Shown: positions 8,279 to 15,623 of the stretch, piece by piece
Layout of the letters: each line of letters opens with the position of its first letter
Numbering within the stretch: position 1 is the first letter of the stretch
Source: UBA9715 sp045629845
GTDB lineage: Bacteria; Actinomycetota; Coriobacteriia; Coriobacteriales; Eggerthellaceae
Length of the DNA stretch: 53,368 nucleotides
NCBI GenBank assembly: GCA_045629845.1
Contig: JAZQRZ010000161.1
Coordinates: forward strand, 1-53,368
Reading direction: 5' to 3'
The notes under the pieces: generated by a model
What the model was told of the DNA's origin: nothing
What the model saw: the letters and a program-made list of their open reading frames with translations, nothing else
Database searches by the model: none
Translations under genes and position numbers: made by a program

Positions 8279-8298
8279 TGCGGAAAAACCGCTCTATC

Positions 8299-8949
8299 TT
8301 ATTGGCAGCTAGGGCAAATATCGGCAAGGAAACAATCGCTGCAGAGCGGCTTTTTGGCACTGCAGATTTCACGGCCGAAAAGAATCCACTGATGATTAAC
8401 GGGTTCCCACAGTTCTTGGGGAATAAGCTTCAGTAAGTCTTGTTCAGTTTTGCTTGCTTCTTTTGCGCTTGAAAGCTTTAGTTTATGGGAAATACGGAAT
8501 ACATGCGTATCAACAGCGATGCCTTCAACAATGCCGAAGCCTGCGTTCATAACAATATTGGCTGTTTTGCGCCCAACACCTGGTAGTTTTTGCAGCTCTT
8601 CGTAGGTACGTGGAACTTCACCACCAAAGTCGGAAAGAACCATTTGCGCGCACTTGATGCAGTTGGCTGCTTTGGTACGGAAAAAGCCAATGGAGTGCAG
8701 TATTTCTGCCACATCGCTAACATTTGCTGCTGCTAAATCTTCGATGGTGGGGTAGCGCTCCCATAGAACGGGAGTCACTTTGTTGACTGCTGCATCAGTG
8801 GTTTGTGCGGATAACAGTACAGCGATTGTTAAGCGAAAAGGGTCGCCGCCAAAATCGAGCGCTGGTTGCGCATTGGGATAGTGTTCGCCCATGCGTTCGC
8901 ATACGATGACCGCTCGTTCGCGTTTGGTTTTCATCGATTCACGTGGCAT
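8299..8949 (-). CDS. nth: Endonuclease III
   Basis: A 216-residue bifunctional DNA glycosylase/AP lyase for oxidised pyrimidines. The helix-hairpin-helix LPGVGRKTA holds the catalytic Lys (K128), the catalytic Asp is D147 in VDTHV, and the [4Fe-4S] cluster loop has canonical spacing C196-x6-C203-x2-C206-x5-C212. The length is typical. It lies 49 nt downstream of engB on the same strand and is probably cotranscribed with it. Confidence 0.95.
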   Translation of the reverse strand: MPRESMKTKRERAVIVCERMGEHYPNAQPALDFGGDPFRLTIAVLLSAQTTDAAVNKVTPVLWERYPTIEDLAAANVSDVAEILHSIGFFRTKAANCIKCAQMVLSDFGGEVPRTYEELQKLPGVGRKTANIVMNAGFGIVEGIAVDTHVFRISHKLKLSSAKEASKTEQDLLKLIPQELWEPVNHQWILFGREICSAKKPLCSDCFLADICPSCQ

Positions 8950-8998
8950 TGTTTCCCTTTCGGGTAATGTGGCGGCTTATTGCTATTACGTCGGTGTG

Positions 8999-9580
8999 CT
9001 ACTGAATGCTTTTAGCTATTTCGCGACGAAGCTCGTCGAGACCAGTTTTGTTTTGCGATGACGTAATAACCATGGGCACATCGTCGCTTAGTCCCAGCTG
9101 GCGCTTAATGGCTGCACGCTGCTGGAAACACTTTGATTTTGAAAGTTTATCGCCTTTGGTAAGCACAATAAGGAAAGGCAATTCAGCTTCTTGTAAGAAT
9201 GACACCATGTTTTCGTCAAGAGCGCTTGCGGGATGACGAATATCAATCAGCGAACATACCAGTGCAAAGTTTCGTTCTTGATTGAAATAGCCTTCGATAA
9301 GTTCGGCCCAGCGTTCGCGTTCATCCTTCGATACTTTGGCGTAGCCATAGCCAGGAAGATCGACAAAACGCGCGTCATCGGTAAGGAAGAAGTTAATTGT
9401 TGCTGTTTTGCCTGGTGTTTGCGAAACCTTTGCCAGGCCTTTTCGATTGAACAGCGTGTTCAACAATGAGGACTTACCAACGTTCGAGCGGCCAGCAAAA
9501 GCAATTTCTGGTACGGTCGAAGGCGGAAGTTGCTTCGAAATACCAAACGACTTTTCATATTCGACTTTATTGAAATTCAC
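8999..9580 (-). CDS. engB: Ribosome biogenesis GTPase EngB (YsxC/YihA)
   Basis: A TrmE-Era-EngA-EngB-type GTPase with G1 GRSNVGKSS, the T-P-G-K-T switch I segment, G3 DLPGYGYAK and G4 TKGD. It helps assemble the large ribosomal subunit. I set the start at GTG 9580 because GGAG lies 6 nt upstream and because homologues begin about 25 residues before PEIAFAGRSN. ATGs at 9616 and 9652 are in frame but lack ribosome sites and would add non-conserved residues. Product 193 residues. Confidence 0.9.
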   Translation of the reverse strand: MNFNKVEYEKSFGISKQLPPSTVPEIAFAGRSNVGKSSLLNTLFNRKGLAKVSQTPGKTATINFFLTDDARFVDLPGYGYAKVSKDERERWAELIEGYFNQERNFALVCSLIDIRHPASALDENMVSFLQEAELPFLIVLTKGDKLSKSKCFQQRAAIKRQLGLSDDVPMVITSSQNKTGLDELRREIAKSIQ

Positions 9581-9805
9581 GGATTGCTCCAATGACAGGG
9601 GATATCGTGTAGTCATTCTACCAAATGCAAAATACAGCTCCTGTTTTCGCATCAGTTTTGTAAGTCTTTACAGGCTTATATGCAGCGAATAGGGGCGAAC
9701 AGTGATAAAGCGGAACAAATCTTTCGCGCTTGCAAGATTATATCTAGCCAAGAATGAATCAAGCCGTTACACTGAGGTCTCAACAATTATGAGCGCGAGG
9801 TAGTT

Positions 9806-10810
9806 ATGAAAGACAGTCACGGGCGGGTAATTGATTACCTGCGTATTTCCCTGACAGATCGCTGCAATTTCCGTTGCATTTATTGCATGCCGGAAGAAGG
9901 CGTGTGCGCGCTGGATCATGATGAGATTCTTCGCATCGAAGAAATCGAAGAAATCGTCCGCGTTGCTACACGTATCGGTATTCGCAGTGTGCGTCTTACT
10001 GGCGGCGAACCTCTTGTACGCAAGGGTGTCGTTGGGCTTATTGAGTCTCTGAAAAACACACCTGGCATCGAAAACATTTCGATGACCACCAATGGTGTGT
10101 TACTGCCCGAAATGGCAAATGATTTGAAGGCAGCTGGGCTTTCCCGCGTAAACATTTCGCTTGATACGCTTGATCCTTCGCAGTTCGAATTCATTACCCG
10201 CGTGGGTAAGATTGAATCCACATTGAAGGGCATCGATGCAGCACTCGAGGCAGGTTTTAATCCAGTAAAGATTAATGCGGTTACGGTACGCAGTCTTAAT
10301 CAGGATTTCTTGGCTTTCGCAAAGCTTTCGATTGATAGACCACTGCATGTGCGCTTTATCGAATACATGCCTGTGGGCTCGTCGAAGGGCTTTGATGGCT
10401 CGGGCTGGGGCAAGAAAGACGTGGTTCCCAGCGAAGAGTTGCTCGAAATCATTAATCAGCGTGCGGTGGCCGAAGGGCTTCCAGAATTGGTGTCAACCGA
10501 TGGCAATAATGCGCCTATCGGTTGGGGCCCGGCACGTTATTTCGAGTTCCCAGGTGCTAAGGGCACGGTTGGCTTCATTTCGCCGCTTTCGCGTCACTTC
10601 TGCAGCGAATGTAACCGCTTACGTCTAACGGCAGACGGCAAGCTTCGTCCTTGCTTGTTTAGCGATCGCGAAATTGATGTGCGTGCTGCTTTGCGTGATG
10701 GCGGGGAAGAAGCGGTGTACAACTGCTTCCTTGAAGCACTGAACTTAAAGCCCGATGAGCATCACGATAAGGTGGGCACCGAACGCAATATGTCTCAAAT
10801 TGGAGGTTAA
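9806..10810 (+). CDS. moaA: GTP 3',8-cyclase MoaA (molybdenum cofactor)
   Basis: A 334-residue radical-SAM enzyme that starts molybdopterin synthesis from GTP. The SAM cluster motif is CNFRCIYC (C20, C24, C27). The C-terminal substrate cluster Cys are in CSECNRLRLTADGKLRPC, and the protein ends in Gly-Gly as MoaA must. GAGG upstream supports the start. moaC follows 2 nt later. No strong promoter is visible in 9653-9805. Confidence 0.96.
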   Translation: MKDSHGRVIDYLRISLTDRCNFRCIYCMPEEGVCALDHDEILRIEEIEEIVRVATRIGIRSVRLTGGEPLVRKGVVGLIESLKNTPGIENISMTTNGVLLPEMANDLKAAGLSRVNISLDTLDPSQFEFITRVGKIESTLKGIDAALEAGFNPVKINAVTVRSLNQDFLAFAKLSIDRPLHVRFIEYMPVGSSKGFDGSGWGKKDVVPSEELLEIINQRAVAEGLPELVSTDGNNAPIGWGPARYFEFPGAKGTVGFISPLSRHFCSECNRLRLTADGKLRPCLFSDREIDVRAALRDGGEEAVYNCFLEALNLKPDEHHDKVGTERNMSQIGG

Positions 10811-10812
10811 TA

Positions 10813-11316
10813 ATGTCTGACGAGCAGAAGCTTACTCATATTGATGAAAAGGGCGACGTCCGCATGGTCGACGTATCGGCTAAGCCCGATACCGAGCGCA
10901 TTGCTGTTGCCGAAGGCTTTATTGCCATGCATCAGGAAACGCTTGACCTTATCGTTGAAGGCAAGGCTGCAAAGGGCGACGTACTGGCTTGTGCGCGCGT
11001 GGCAGGCGTTATGGCTGCTAAGCAAACATCAAGCCTTATTCCTATGTGTCATCCGCTGAACATCACCAAGGCCAAGGTTGAATGCGAGCCTGTTCAGGCT
11101 GGCGAACGCGAAGATGGTCGTGTGGGTATTCATATCACTACCACCTGTGGTGTTACGGGCAAGACGGGTATCGAAATGGAAGCTTTAACTGCCGCTAGTG
11201 TGGCATGTCTTACCGTGTATGACATGTGCAAGGCGGTTGATCGCGGCATGGAAATCATGGATGTCCGCCTGCTGAAAAAGGATGGCGGCAAGACGGGCCT
11301 CTGGCTGCGTTCGTAA
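10813..11316 (+). CDS. moaC: Cyclic pyranopterin monophosphate synthase MoaC
   Basis: 167 residues. It converts the MoaA product to cyclic pyranopterin monophosphate. Family blocks are visible: MVDVSAKPDTERIAVAEGF at the N-terminus, PMCHPLNIT, the GKTGIEMEALTAASVACLTVYDM block and the C-terminal KDGGKTG. It is tightly coupled to moaA and followed by an imperfect hairpin. Confidence 0.96.
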   Translation: MSDEQKLTHIDEKGDVRMVDVSAKPDTERIAVAEGFIAMHQETLDLIVEGKAAKGDVLACARVAGVMAAKQTSSLIPMCHPLNITKAKVECEPVQAGEREDGRVGIHITTTCGVTGKTGIEMEALTAASVACLTVYDMCKAVDRGMEIMDVRLLKKDGGKTGLWLRS

Positions 11317-11317
11317 T

Positions 11318-11348
11318 AATGTGACAAAGGGCTGGGCTCTTATCACAT
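11318..11348 (+). repeat. Imperfect copy of the AATGTGACAAAGGG hairpin family
   Basis: The left arm AATGTGACAAAGGG is shared with the elements at 21653, 26273 and 36172. The right arm (to TCACAT at 11343-11348) pairs only partly. It sits directly after the moaC stop. Confidence 0.5.
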
Positions 11349-11361
11349 AAAGGGGGTCGCA

Positions 11362-11982
11362 ATGGCGAAACCGCAAATCAAAATGGGTGCTTCAATTACC
11401 AATTACCATATGGTAAAGGCTTCAGCGGGCGCCATGCTTTCGCCGCAGTCCACCATTTGTGGCGATGTGTTTATTGCTAACGATACGTGCGTGCTGGCAG
11501 GTACGCAAATTCGTGGCGATTGCGAACCTATTTATATTGGGGCCGAAACAAGCATTCAGGAAAACTGTAGCCTGCATGTTAGTGTGGGTAGCAAGCTGAC
11601 CATTGGCAATCATGTGACAGTCGGTCATGGTGCCATTCTTCATGGCTGCACCATCGAAGACAACGTGCTTGTTGGCATGGGCTCTATCGTCATGGACGAC
11701 GCCATTATCGGCAGGGATTGCGTTATAGGTGCTGGCTCCCTTGTTACGCAGGGCAAGGTTTTCGAGCCGCGTTCTCTTATTATGGGCTCACCTGCTCGCG
11801 CTGTTCGCACGCTTACCGACGAAGAAATCGAAGCATGGGTTACCATTGCAGCAGATGCGTACGTCGAAGTGGCGCGAACCATGCTGGCCGATGGTTTGTT
11901 GGTTCATCCGCCAGTCGGCACTAATATTTGGCCCATGCCGCGCTTAAGTGATGGAAGTCTTTTTGTAGGCGGTATGTTCTAA
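11362..11982 (+). CDS. Gamma-carbonic anhydrase-like left-handed beta-helix protein
   Basis: A 206-residue hexapeptide-repeat protein. The [LIV]-G-x-x hexads form the left-handed beta-helix (residues about 25-150). Three His at positions of the gamma-class metal ligands are present: H72 in SLHVSV, H89 and H94 in GHGAILHG. A C-terminal helix follows. It may be a carbonic anhydrase or a PaaY/CaiE-like protein; activity cannot be assured. It follows moaC by 45 nt and may be in the same transcript. AAAGGGGG precedes the ATG. Confidence 0.8.
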   Translation: MAKPQIKMGASITNYHMVKASAGAMLSPQSTICGDVFIANDTCVLAGTQIRGDCEPIYIGAETSIQENCSLHVSVGSKLTIGNHVTVGHGAILHGCTIEDNVLVGMGSIVMDDAIIGRDCVIGAGSLVTQGKVFEPRSLIMGSPARAVRTLTDEEIEAWVTIAADAYVEVARTMLADGLLVHPPVGTNIWPMPRLSDGSLFVGGMF

Positions 11983-11992
11983 TGGAAAAACC

Positions 11993-12020
11993 TTGCAGAT
12001 AGCGAACAACGTGCTATCAT
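11993..12020 (+). promoter_or_regulatory. Promoter of infC-rpmI-rplT
   Basis: TTGCAG (11993-11998), a 16-nt spacer and TATCAT (12015-12020). It starts a leader of about 185 nt before the infC start. Confidence 0.6.
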
Positions 12021-12165
12021 AGGCAAGCTGTTAAACAAGTGAAGGCAATGCCTTCCACCTGGTTCGGCGCCGATACGGCAGCTGATGGGTTAGCGAATAC
12101 GAACTGAATCATGCGCTTGACGCTTGTTTCATGCAGTATGCTACCCGCCGCCGTGCGGGTTTTTT
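12021..12165 (+). promoter_or_regulatory. infC leader with attenuator-like terminator
   Basis: The untranslated leader ends in a terminator: stem ACCCGC (12143-12148) with GCGGGT (12155-12160) and a run of T to 12165. It lies between the promoter and the first structural gene, the arrangement of L20-type or other attenuation control known for this operon in other bacteria. An 18-codon ORF (12111-12167) runs through the terminator but has no ribosome site. Confidence 0.6.
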
Positions 12166-12211
12166 AATGGGCGCGAAAGCGCAAGAAGTACGTAGAAAGA
12201 AGGTGAGCGCG

Positions 12212-12781
12212 ATAGCAGCTCAGGAGCCCAGGCTCAACGAACAGATCACCGTGCGTGAGTGCCGGCTGATTGGCTATGATGGAACTCAGATGGGTATCTA
12301 TCCCACTGTTCAAGCACGTCGTATCGCCGAGGACGAAGGTCTCGACCTGGTCGAGATTGCCCCCCACGCTGAACCGCCCGTGTGCCGCATCATGGACTAC
12401 GGCAAGTACAAGTACGATCAGGCGATCAAAGCTAAGCAAGCGCGCAAGAACCAAAGCAAGATCGAAACCAAGGAAATGAAGTTCCGCCCGAAAATCGATG
12501 TGGGCGACTACAACACGAAGAAGAAGCACGTACTGCGCTTCCTCGACGCGGGTAACAAGGTCAAGATCACCATTATGTTCAGGGGCCGCGAAATGTCGCA
12601 CCCCGACCAGGGTTTGTCTATCCTCGAAAAACTTGCTGACGACTTGAAGGACGTAGCAGTTATCGAGAGTGCGCCGAAGATGGAGGGACGCAACATGCAC
12701 ATGCTGATCGCTCCTCTGCCGGCAAGCGCGAAGAAGAAGAAAGAAGCAGAGTCGAAAGACGACGAAGGAAAGGACGAATAA
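12212..12781 (+). CDS. infC: Translation initiation factor IF-3, probable ATA start
   Basis: IF-3 with the N-domain (EPRLNEQITVRECRLIG), the linker block PPVCRIMDYGKYKY and the C-domain (KFRPKIDVGDYNTK and RFLDAGNKVKITIMFRGRE), followed by a charged tail of about 20 residues. I place the start at ATA 12212, 5 nt after AGGTGA (12201-12206). Upstream ATGs at 12131 and 12167 lack ribosome sites, and the first lies before the attenuator hairpin. Use of a rare start codon is the known basis of IF-3 autoregulation. Product 189 residues with this start. Confidence 0.9.
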   Translation: MAAQEPRLNEQITVRECRLIGYDGTQMGIYPTVQARRIAEDEGLDLVEIAPHAEPPVCRIMDYGKYKYDQAIKAKQARKNQSKIETKEMKFRPKIDVGDYNTKKKHVLRFLDAGNKVKITIMFRGREMSHPDQGLSILEKLADDLKDVAVIESAPKMEGRNMHMLIAPLPASAKKKKEAESKDDEGKDE

Positions 12782-12979
12782 ATGCCTAAGATGAAGACGC
12801 ATCGCGGTTCCGCTAAGCGTTTCCGCGTCACCGGAACTGGCAAGATCATGCGCGCTAAGGCTTACAAGAGCCACATTCTTACGAAGAAGAGCCAGAAGCG
12901 TAAGCGCAACTTCCGCAAGGAAACCGAGATGGCCAAGGCTGACACCAAGGTCGTGGCTCGTAATCTTGGTCTTCGCTAA
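12782..12979 (+). CDS. rpmI: Ribosomal protein bL35
   Basis: A 65-residue basic protein starting MPKMKTHRGSAKRFRVTGTG, typical of bL35. It begins immediately after the infC stop and is followed by rplT, the conserved order of this operon. Confidence 0.97.
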   Translation: MPKMKTHRGSAKRFRVTGTGKIMRAKAYKSHILTKKSQKRKRNFRKETEMAKADTKVVARNLGLR

Positions 12980-13032
12980 TTGTTAATCACTGAAGTTGCT
13001 GTTTTGCAGCTTACGTTCGAAGGAGATATGAA

Positions 13033-13389
13033 ATGGCTCGTGTAAAGCGTTCTGTTAACGCCCGCAAAAAGCGCCGCACTGTACTTGATCGTGCAAAGGG
13101 TTACTATGGCGCAAAGTCGCGTACTTATACCAAGGCTAAGGAACAGGTTCAGCATTCGCTGCAGTACCAGTATCGTGATCGCCGCACCAAGAAGCGTGAA
13201 ATCCGCAAGCTCTGGATTACCCGCATCAACGCTGGCGCTCGTGCTAACGGTATGTCCTATTCCGTATTCATGAATGGCCTGAAGCAGGCTGGCGTCGAAC
13301 TCGACCGCAAGGTTCTGTCCGACATGGCTATCAACGATCCTGCTGCTTTTGCTCAGCTGGTCGAGATTGCTCGCAAGGCTCTGGCATAA
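13033..13389 (+). CDS. rplT: Ribosomal protein bL20
   Basis: A 118-residue basic protein starting MARVKRSVNARKKRRTVLD, with the RNA-binding N-terminal helix and the globular C-domain (RKLWITRINAGARANGMSYS). AAGGAGA precedes the ATG. It assembles early on 23S rRNA and in other bacteria represses its own operon. A terminator follows. Confidence 0.97.
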   Translation: MARVKRSVNARKKRRTVLDRAKGYYGAKSRTYTKAKEQVQHSLQYQYRDRRTKKREIRKLWITRINAGARANGMSYSVFMNGLKQAGVELDRKVLSDMAINDPAAFAQLVEIARKALA

Positions 13390-13413
13390 TTCGTCGAAAC
13401 AGACATTTGCTTC

Positions 13414-13442
13414 GAAAGCCTCTTCGGGGGCTTTCTTTTTTT
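13414..13442 (+). terminator. Terminator of infC-rpmI-rplT
   Basis: The stem GAAAGCC (13414-13420) pairs with GGCTTTC and is followed by a run of seven T. Confidence 0.85.
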
Positions 13443-13489
13443 GCCTAAAGTATTGGTTTAAGGATTGCGAGAAGCCTCTAGCATGGAAT

Positions 13490-13567
13490 GGGGAACGTTG
13501 CGCAGGCTTTGAACAGAACTTGGGGATCCGCTTTCGAGGTGTTTGCGGATGTGCTCCAACGTTCCCC
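13490..13567. repeat. Long inverted repeat with inner hairpin in a gene-free stretch
   Basis: An 11-bp perfect inverted repeat (13490-13500 with 13557-13567) encloses a second hairpin (ATCCGC with GCGGAT). The stretch 13443-13757 holds no convincing gene. It could be a structured RNA or a small mobile-element relic. Confidence 0.55.
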
Positions 13568-13656
13568 GCTGTTCTAATTGTATGGTTGACCAGGCATTTT
13601 ATTGGTCACAAGATTGCCTTTGCCATTCACAGTTGATTTGACTCCAGTCACAACCG

Positions 13657-13693
13657 AAAACGTAAAAGCGCGTTTACGTTTTCGCGTAAACGC
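13657..13693. repeat. Overlapping, mutually exclusive inverted repeats with CGTAAA units
   Basis: The arm 13657-13666 pairs perfectly with 13673-13682 (10 bp), while 13670-13678 pairs perfectly with 13685-13693 (9 bp). The middle unit is shared, so only one hairpin can form at once. Read on the minus strand the element is followed by short T runs and may terminate the methyltransferase gene at 13758; it also resembles a triple operator. Confidence 0.6.
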
Positions 13694-13757
13694 AACGATT
13701 TTGCCCACAATTCCTTCAAAGATAGGCGTCAATTAATGAGCAATTTAGTGGATGAAA

Positions 13758-15074
13758 TTACCTAGGCTCCAAGAAACTGACGGTTTCTACGTGATAGGTT
13801 TGGGGGAACATGTCGACTGGTGTGGCGGCAACTAAGTGATAACCGTGTTGTTCGAAGCGAGCGATGTCACGCGCCCAAGTAATGGGGTCGCAGCTAACAT
13901 AAGCTACCCGTGCAGGACCAGCTTCTGCAATATCGCCCGTAACGTTTTCTGCGAGGCCAGCGCGTGGTGGGTCAACAACCAGGGCATCAAGTTCGCCTAA
14001 GTCTGCCAATTCGCGTGCTGCATCGCCACCGACAACATCGATATATACACCATTGGCTTCAGCGTTGTAGCGCAGGTCACGCACGGAAGAGCCGGCGGAT
14101 TCAACAGCAACAACATCGGCGCCAGCCAAGGCAAGAGGAATCGAGAATGTACCGCCGCCAGCGTACAAGTCGGCAACGTAAGCGCCGTCGATATCGCCTA
14201 GACCTTGGGTAACAATATCAACAAGCTTGCCAGCCTGAGCGGTGTTTACCTGGAAGAACGAAGGTGCTTGGGTTGAAAACTCGGCTTCGCCAATGCGTTC
14301 ACGCCAAAAGCCCCTGCCTTCAAGTACTTCTACACCTTTAATCTTGCGTGCTTTGCCAGGGTCGGCGAGAACGCGCACGATGCTATTTGGTTTGCATGAT
14401 GACGACAGAGTTTTTGCGAACAGCCCGCGCGGAAATGCCCCAGGTTTGGTCCACAGTGCAATTTCCAAATCACCTGTTGCTAAGCTATGGCGAACGCCGA
14501 CGCGGAAGATACCTAGATCTTGGTTACCCTGGGCGTAGCGAATAGCGCCTGCAAGAGCTTTAGGAGCCTTTTCGATTTGCTTATGCGCAAGGTGCGATGA
14601 CTCGGCAGGAATTAGTTCATTGGTTCCTTCGCGATGAAAGCCCAAAACGAATTTGCCACTAGCGTCATAACCGGTATTCAGTTCAAGCTTGTTGCGGTAG
14701 TTCCAAGTACGCTTGCTGCCTACACAGGCGGCCACCAGGCTTTCAGCGCGTTCAGAATCGAAGTGTGCGTTGTGAATCAGCGCACCCACTACATTGGCGC
14801 GCTTAGCTTCAAGCTGAGCATCGTAGGCAAGGTGCTGCCACGGGGCAGTGCCACAAACCTTATCGATTGGCGATTCGGGCTGTACGCGCTTGGGCGATGC
14901 GGTAACTACTTCAGTAATGGTTGCGCGTGCGAACGACCCCTTATCTTCGGTCAGTTCGATTTCTGCAATATCGCCAGGCGCACCCCCTTCAACAAATACA
15001 GTTTTGCCTTCGGGAAGGTGTGCAATTGCGTCGGCCCCGTAGGCCATTCTTTCGATTTCAACCGTGTGCTTCAT
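13758..15074 (-). CDS. RNA 5-methyluridine methyltransferase, TrmA/RlmD family
   Basis: A 438-residue enzyme. An N-terminal TRAM-like beta-barrel (FVEGGAPGDIAEIE) is followed by a central domain and a C-terminal SAM-binding domain with DLYAGGGTFS, VDPPRAGL and the catalytic-Cys motif YVSCDP. It should methylate a uridine in 23S rRNA or tRNA using SAM. The region where RlmD carries cluster Cys reads VCGTAPWQHL, with one Cys only, so a [4Fe-4S] cluster is unlikely. Exact target uncertain. Confidence 0.88.
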   Translation of the reverse strand: MKHTVEIERMAYGADAIAHLPEGKTVFVEGGAPGDIAEIELTEDKGSFARATITEVVTASPKRVQPESPIDKVCGTAPWQHLAYDAQLEAKRANVVGALIHNAHFDSERAESLVAACVGSKRTWNYRNKLELNTGYDASGKFVLGFHREGTNELIPAESSHLAHKQIEKAPKALAGAIRYAQGNQDLGIFRVGVRHSLATGDLEIALWTKPGAFPRGLFAKTLSSSCKPNSIVRVLADPGKARKIKGVEVLEGRGFWRERIGEAEFSTQAPSFFQVNTAQAGKLVDIVTQGLGDIDGAYVADLYAGGGTFSIPLALAGADVVAVESAGSSVRDLRYNAEANGVYIDVVGGDAARELADLGELDALVVDPPRAGLAENVTGDIAEAGPARVAYVSCDPITWARDIARFEQHGYHLVAATPVDMFPQTYHVETVSFLEPR

Positions 15075-15099
15075 GAAGCTATGAATCCTTCGTCAACGC

Positions 15100-15128
15100 T
15101 TAATAACCTGTTCATGATAGCGTATAAT
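15100..15128 (+). promoter_or_regulatory. Candidate promoter of tRNA-Arg
   Basis: A perfect TATAAT (15123-15128) lies 12 nt before the tRNA. TTAATA at 15100-15105, 17 nt upstream, is a weak -35. Confidence 0.5.
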
Positions 15129-15140
15129 CTCTCAGGTCGC

Positions 15141-15217
15141 GTCCCCTTAGCTCAGCTGGATAGAGCGTCTGCCTCCGGAGCAGAAGGCCGTGGGTTCGAA
15201 TCCCGCAGGGGACGCCA
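15141..15217 (+). tRNA. tRNA-Arg (anticodon CCG)
   Basis: The acceptor stem GTCCCCT pairs with AGGGGAC. D arm, anticodon stem TCTGC/GCAGA with loop CTCCGGA, T arm with TTCGAAT and encoded CCA are all present. The anticodon CCG reads CGG. Confidence 0.95.
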
Positions 15218-15303
15218 GCTGTTTTTAGGTGCCTTTTTTGCGTGATATTTTCGAACTAACTCACTCACCATTGTGCATCCCGTGGAGACAAAAAATCATG
15301 TCT

Positions 15304-15333
15304 TGCATTTACTTAACCGCTTTGCGATACTAT
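15304..15333 (+). promoter_or_regulatory. Promoter of tRNA-Glu
   Basis: TTGCAT (15304-15309), an 18-nt spacer and TACTAT (15328-15333), 13 nt before the tRNA. Confidence 0.65.
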
Positions 15334-15346
15334 GCAAGCTGTTTTC

Positions 15347-15421
15347 GTCCCCATAGTCTAGAGGTTAGGACGCGGCCCTTTCAAGGCTGAGACACGAGTT
15401 CGATTCTCGTTGGGGGCACCA
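15347..15421 (+). tRNA. tRNA-Glu (anticodon TTC)
   Basis: The acceptor stem GTCCCCA pairs with TGGGGGC. The anticodon loop is CTTTCAA with anticodon TTC, the T loop is TTCGATT, and CCA is encoded. Confidence 0.95.
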
Positions 15422-15428
15422 GGGAATC

Positions 15429-15455
15429 AAAGGCCGTTCTTTGAACGGCCTTTTT
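15429..15455 (+). terminator. Terminator after tRNA-Glu
   Basis: An 11-bp perfect stem (15429-15439 with 15443-15453), a 3-nt loop and a T run. Confidence 0.9.
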
Positions 15456-15623
15456 GTTAGTTTAGCGGTCGTTTGTCGCACGTGCTCTTCTCATGATTCC
15501 GTAGGCGTGCGTACTTGAAGAATCCAATGTTCGCGCAATTCTACGAATGCAGAAATGACAGACGCCCTCTGAATCATGATATCGGCCCAAGATTTAGAAC
15601 TATCTTGGAAGAACGGAGTATAC

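Noticed and set aside
12111..12167. 18-codon leader peptide across the infC attenuator
   Set aside because: It has an ATG and its stop overlaps a downstream ATG, but no ribosome site precedes it. Too weak to list as a gene.
12164..12874. 236-codon open frame antisense to infC
   Set aside because: Shadow of infC and rpmI with an unusual Leu/His/Val bias, no ribosome site.
13349..13636. 95-codon frame after rplT
   Set aside because: Starts inside rplT in another frame and runs through the terminator and the long inverted repeat; no protein-like features beyond that.
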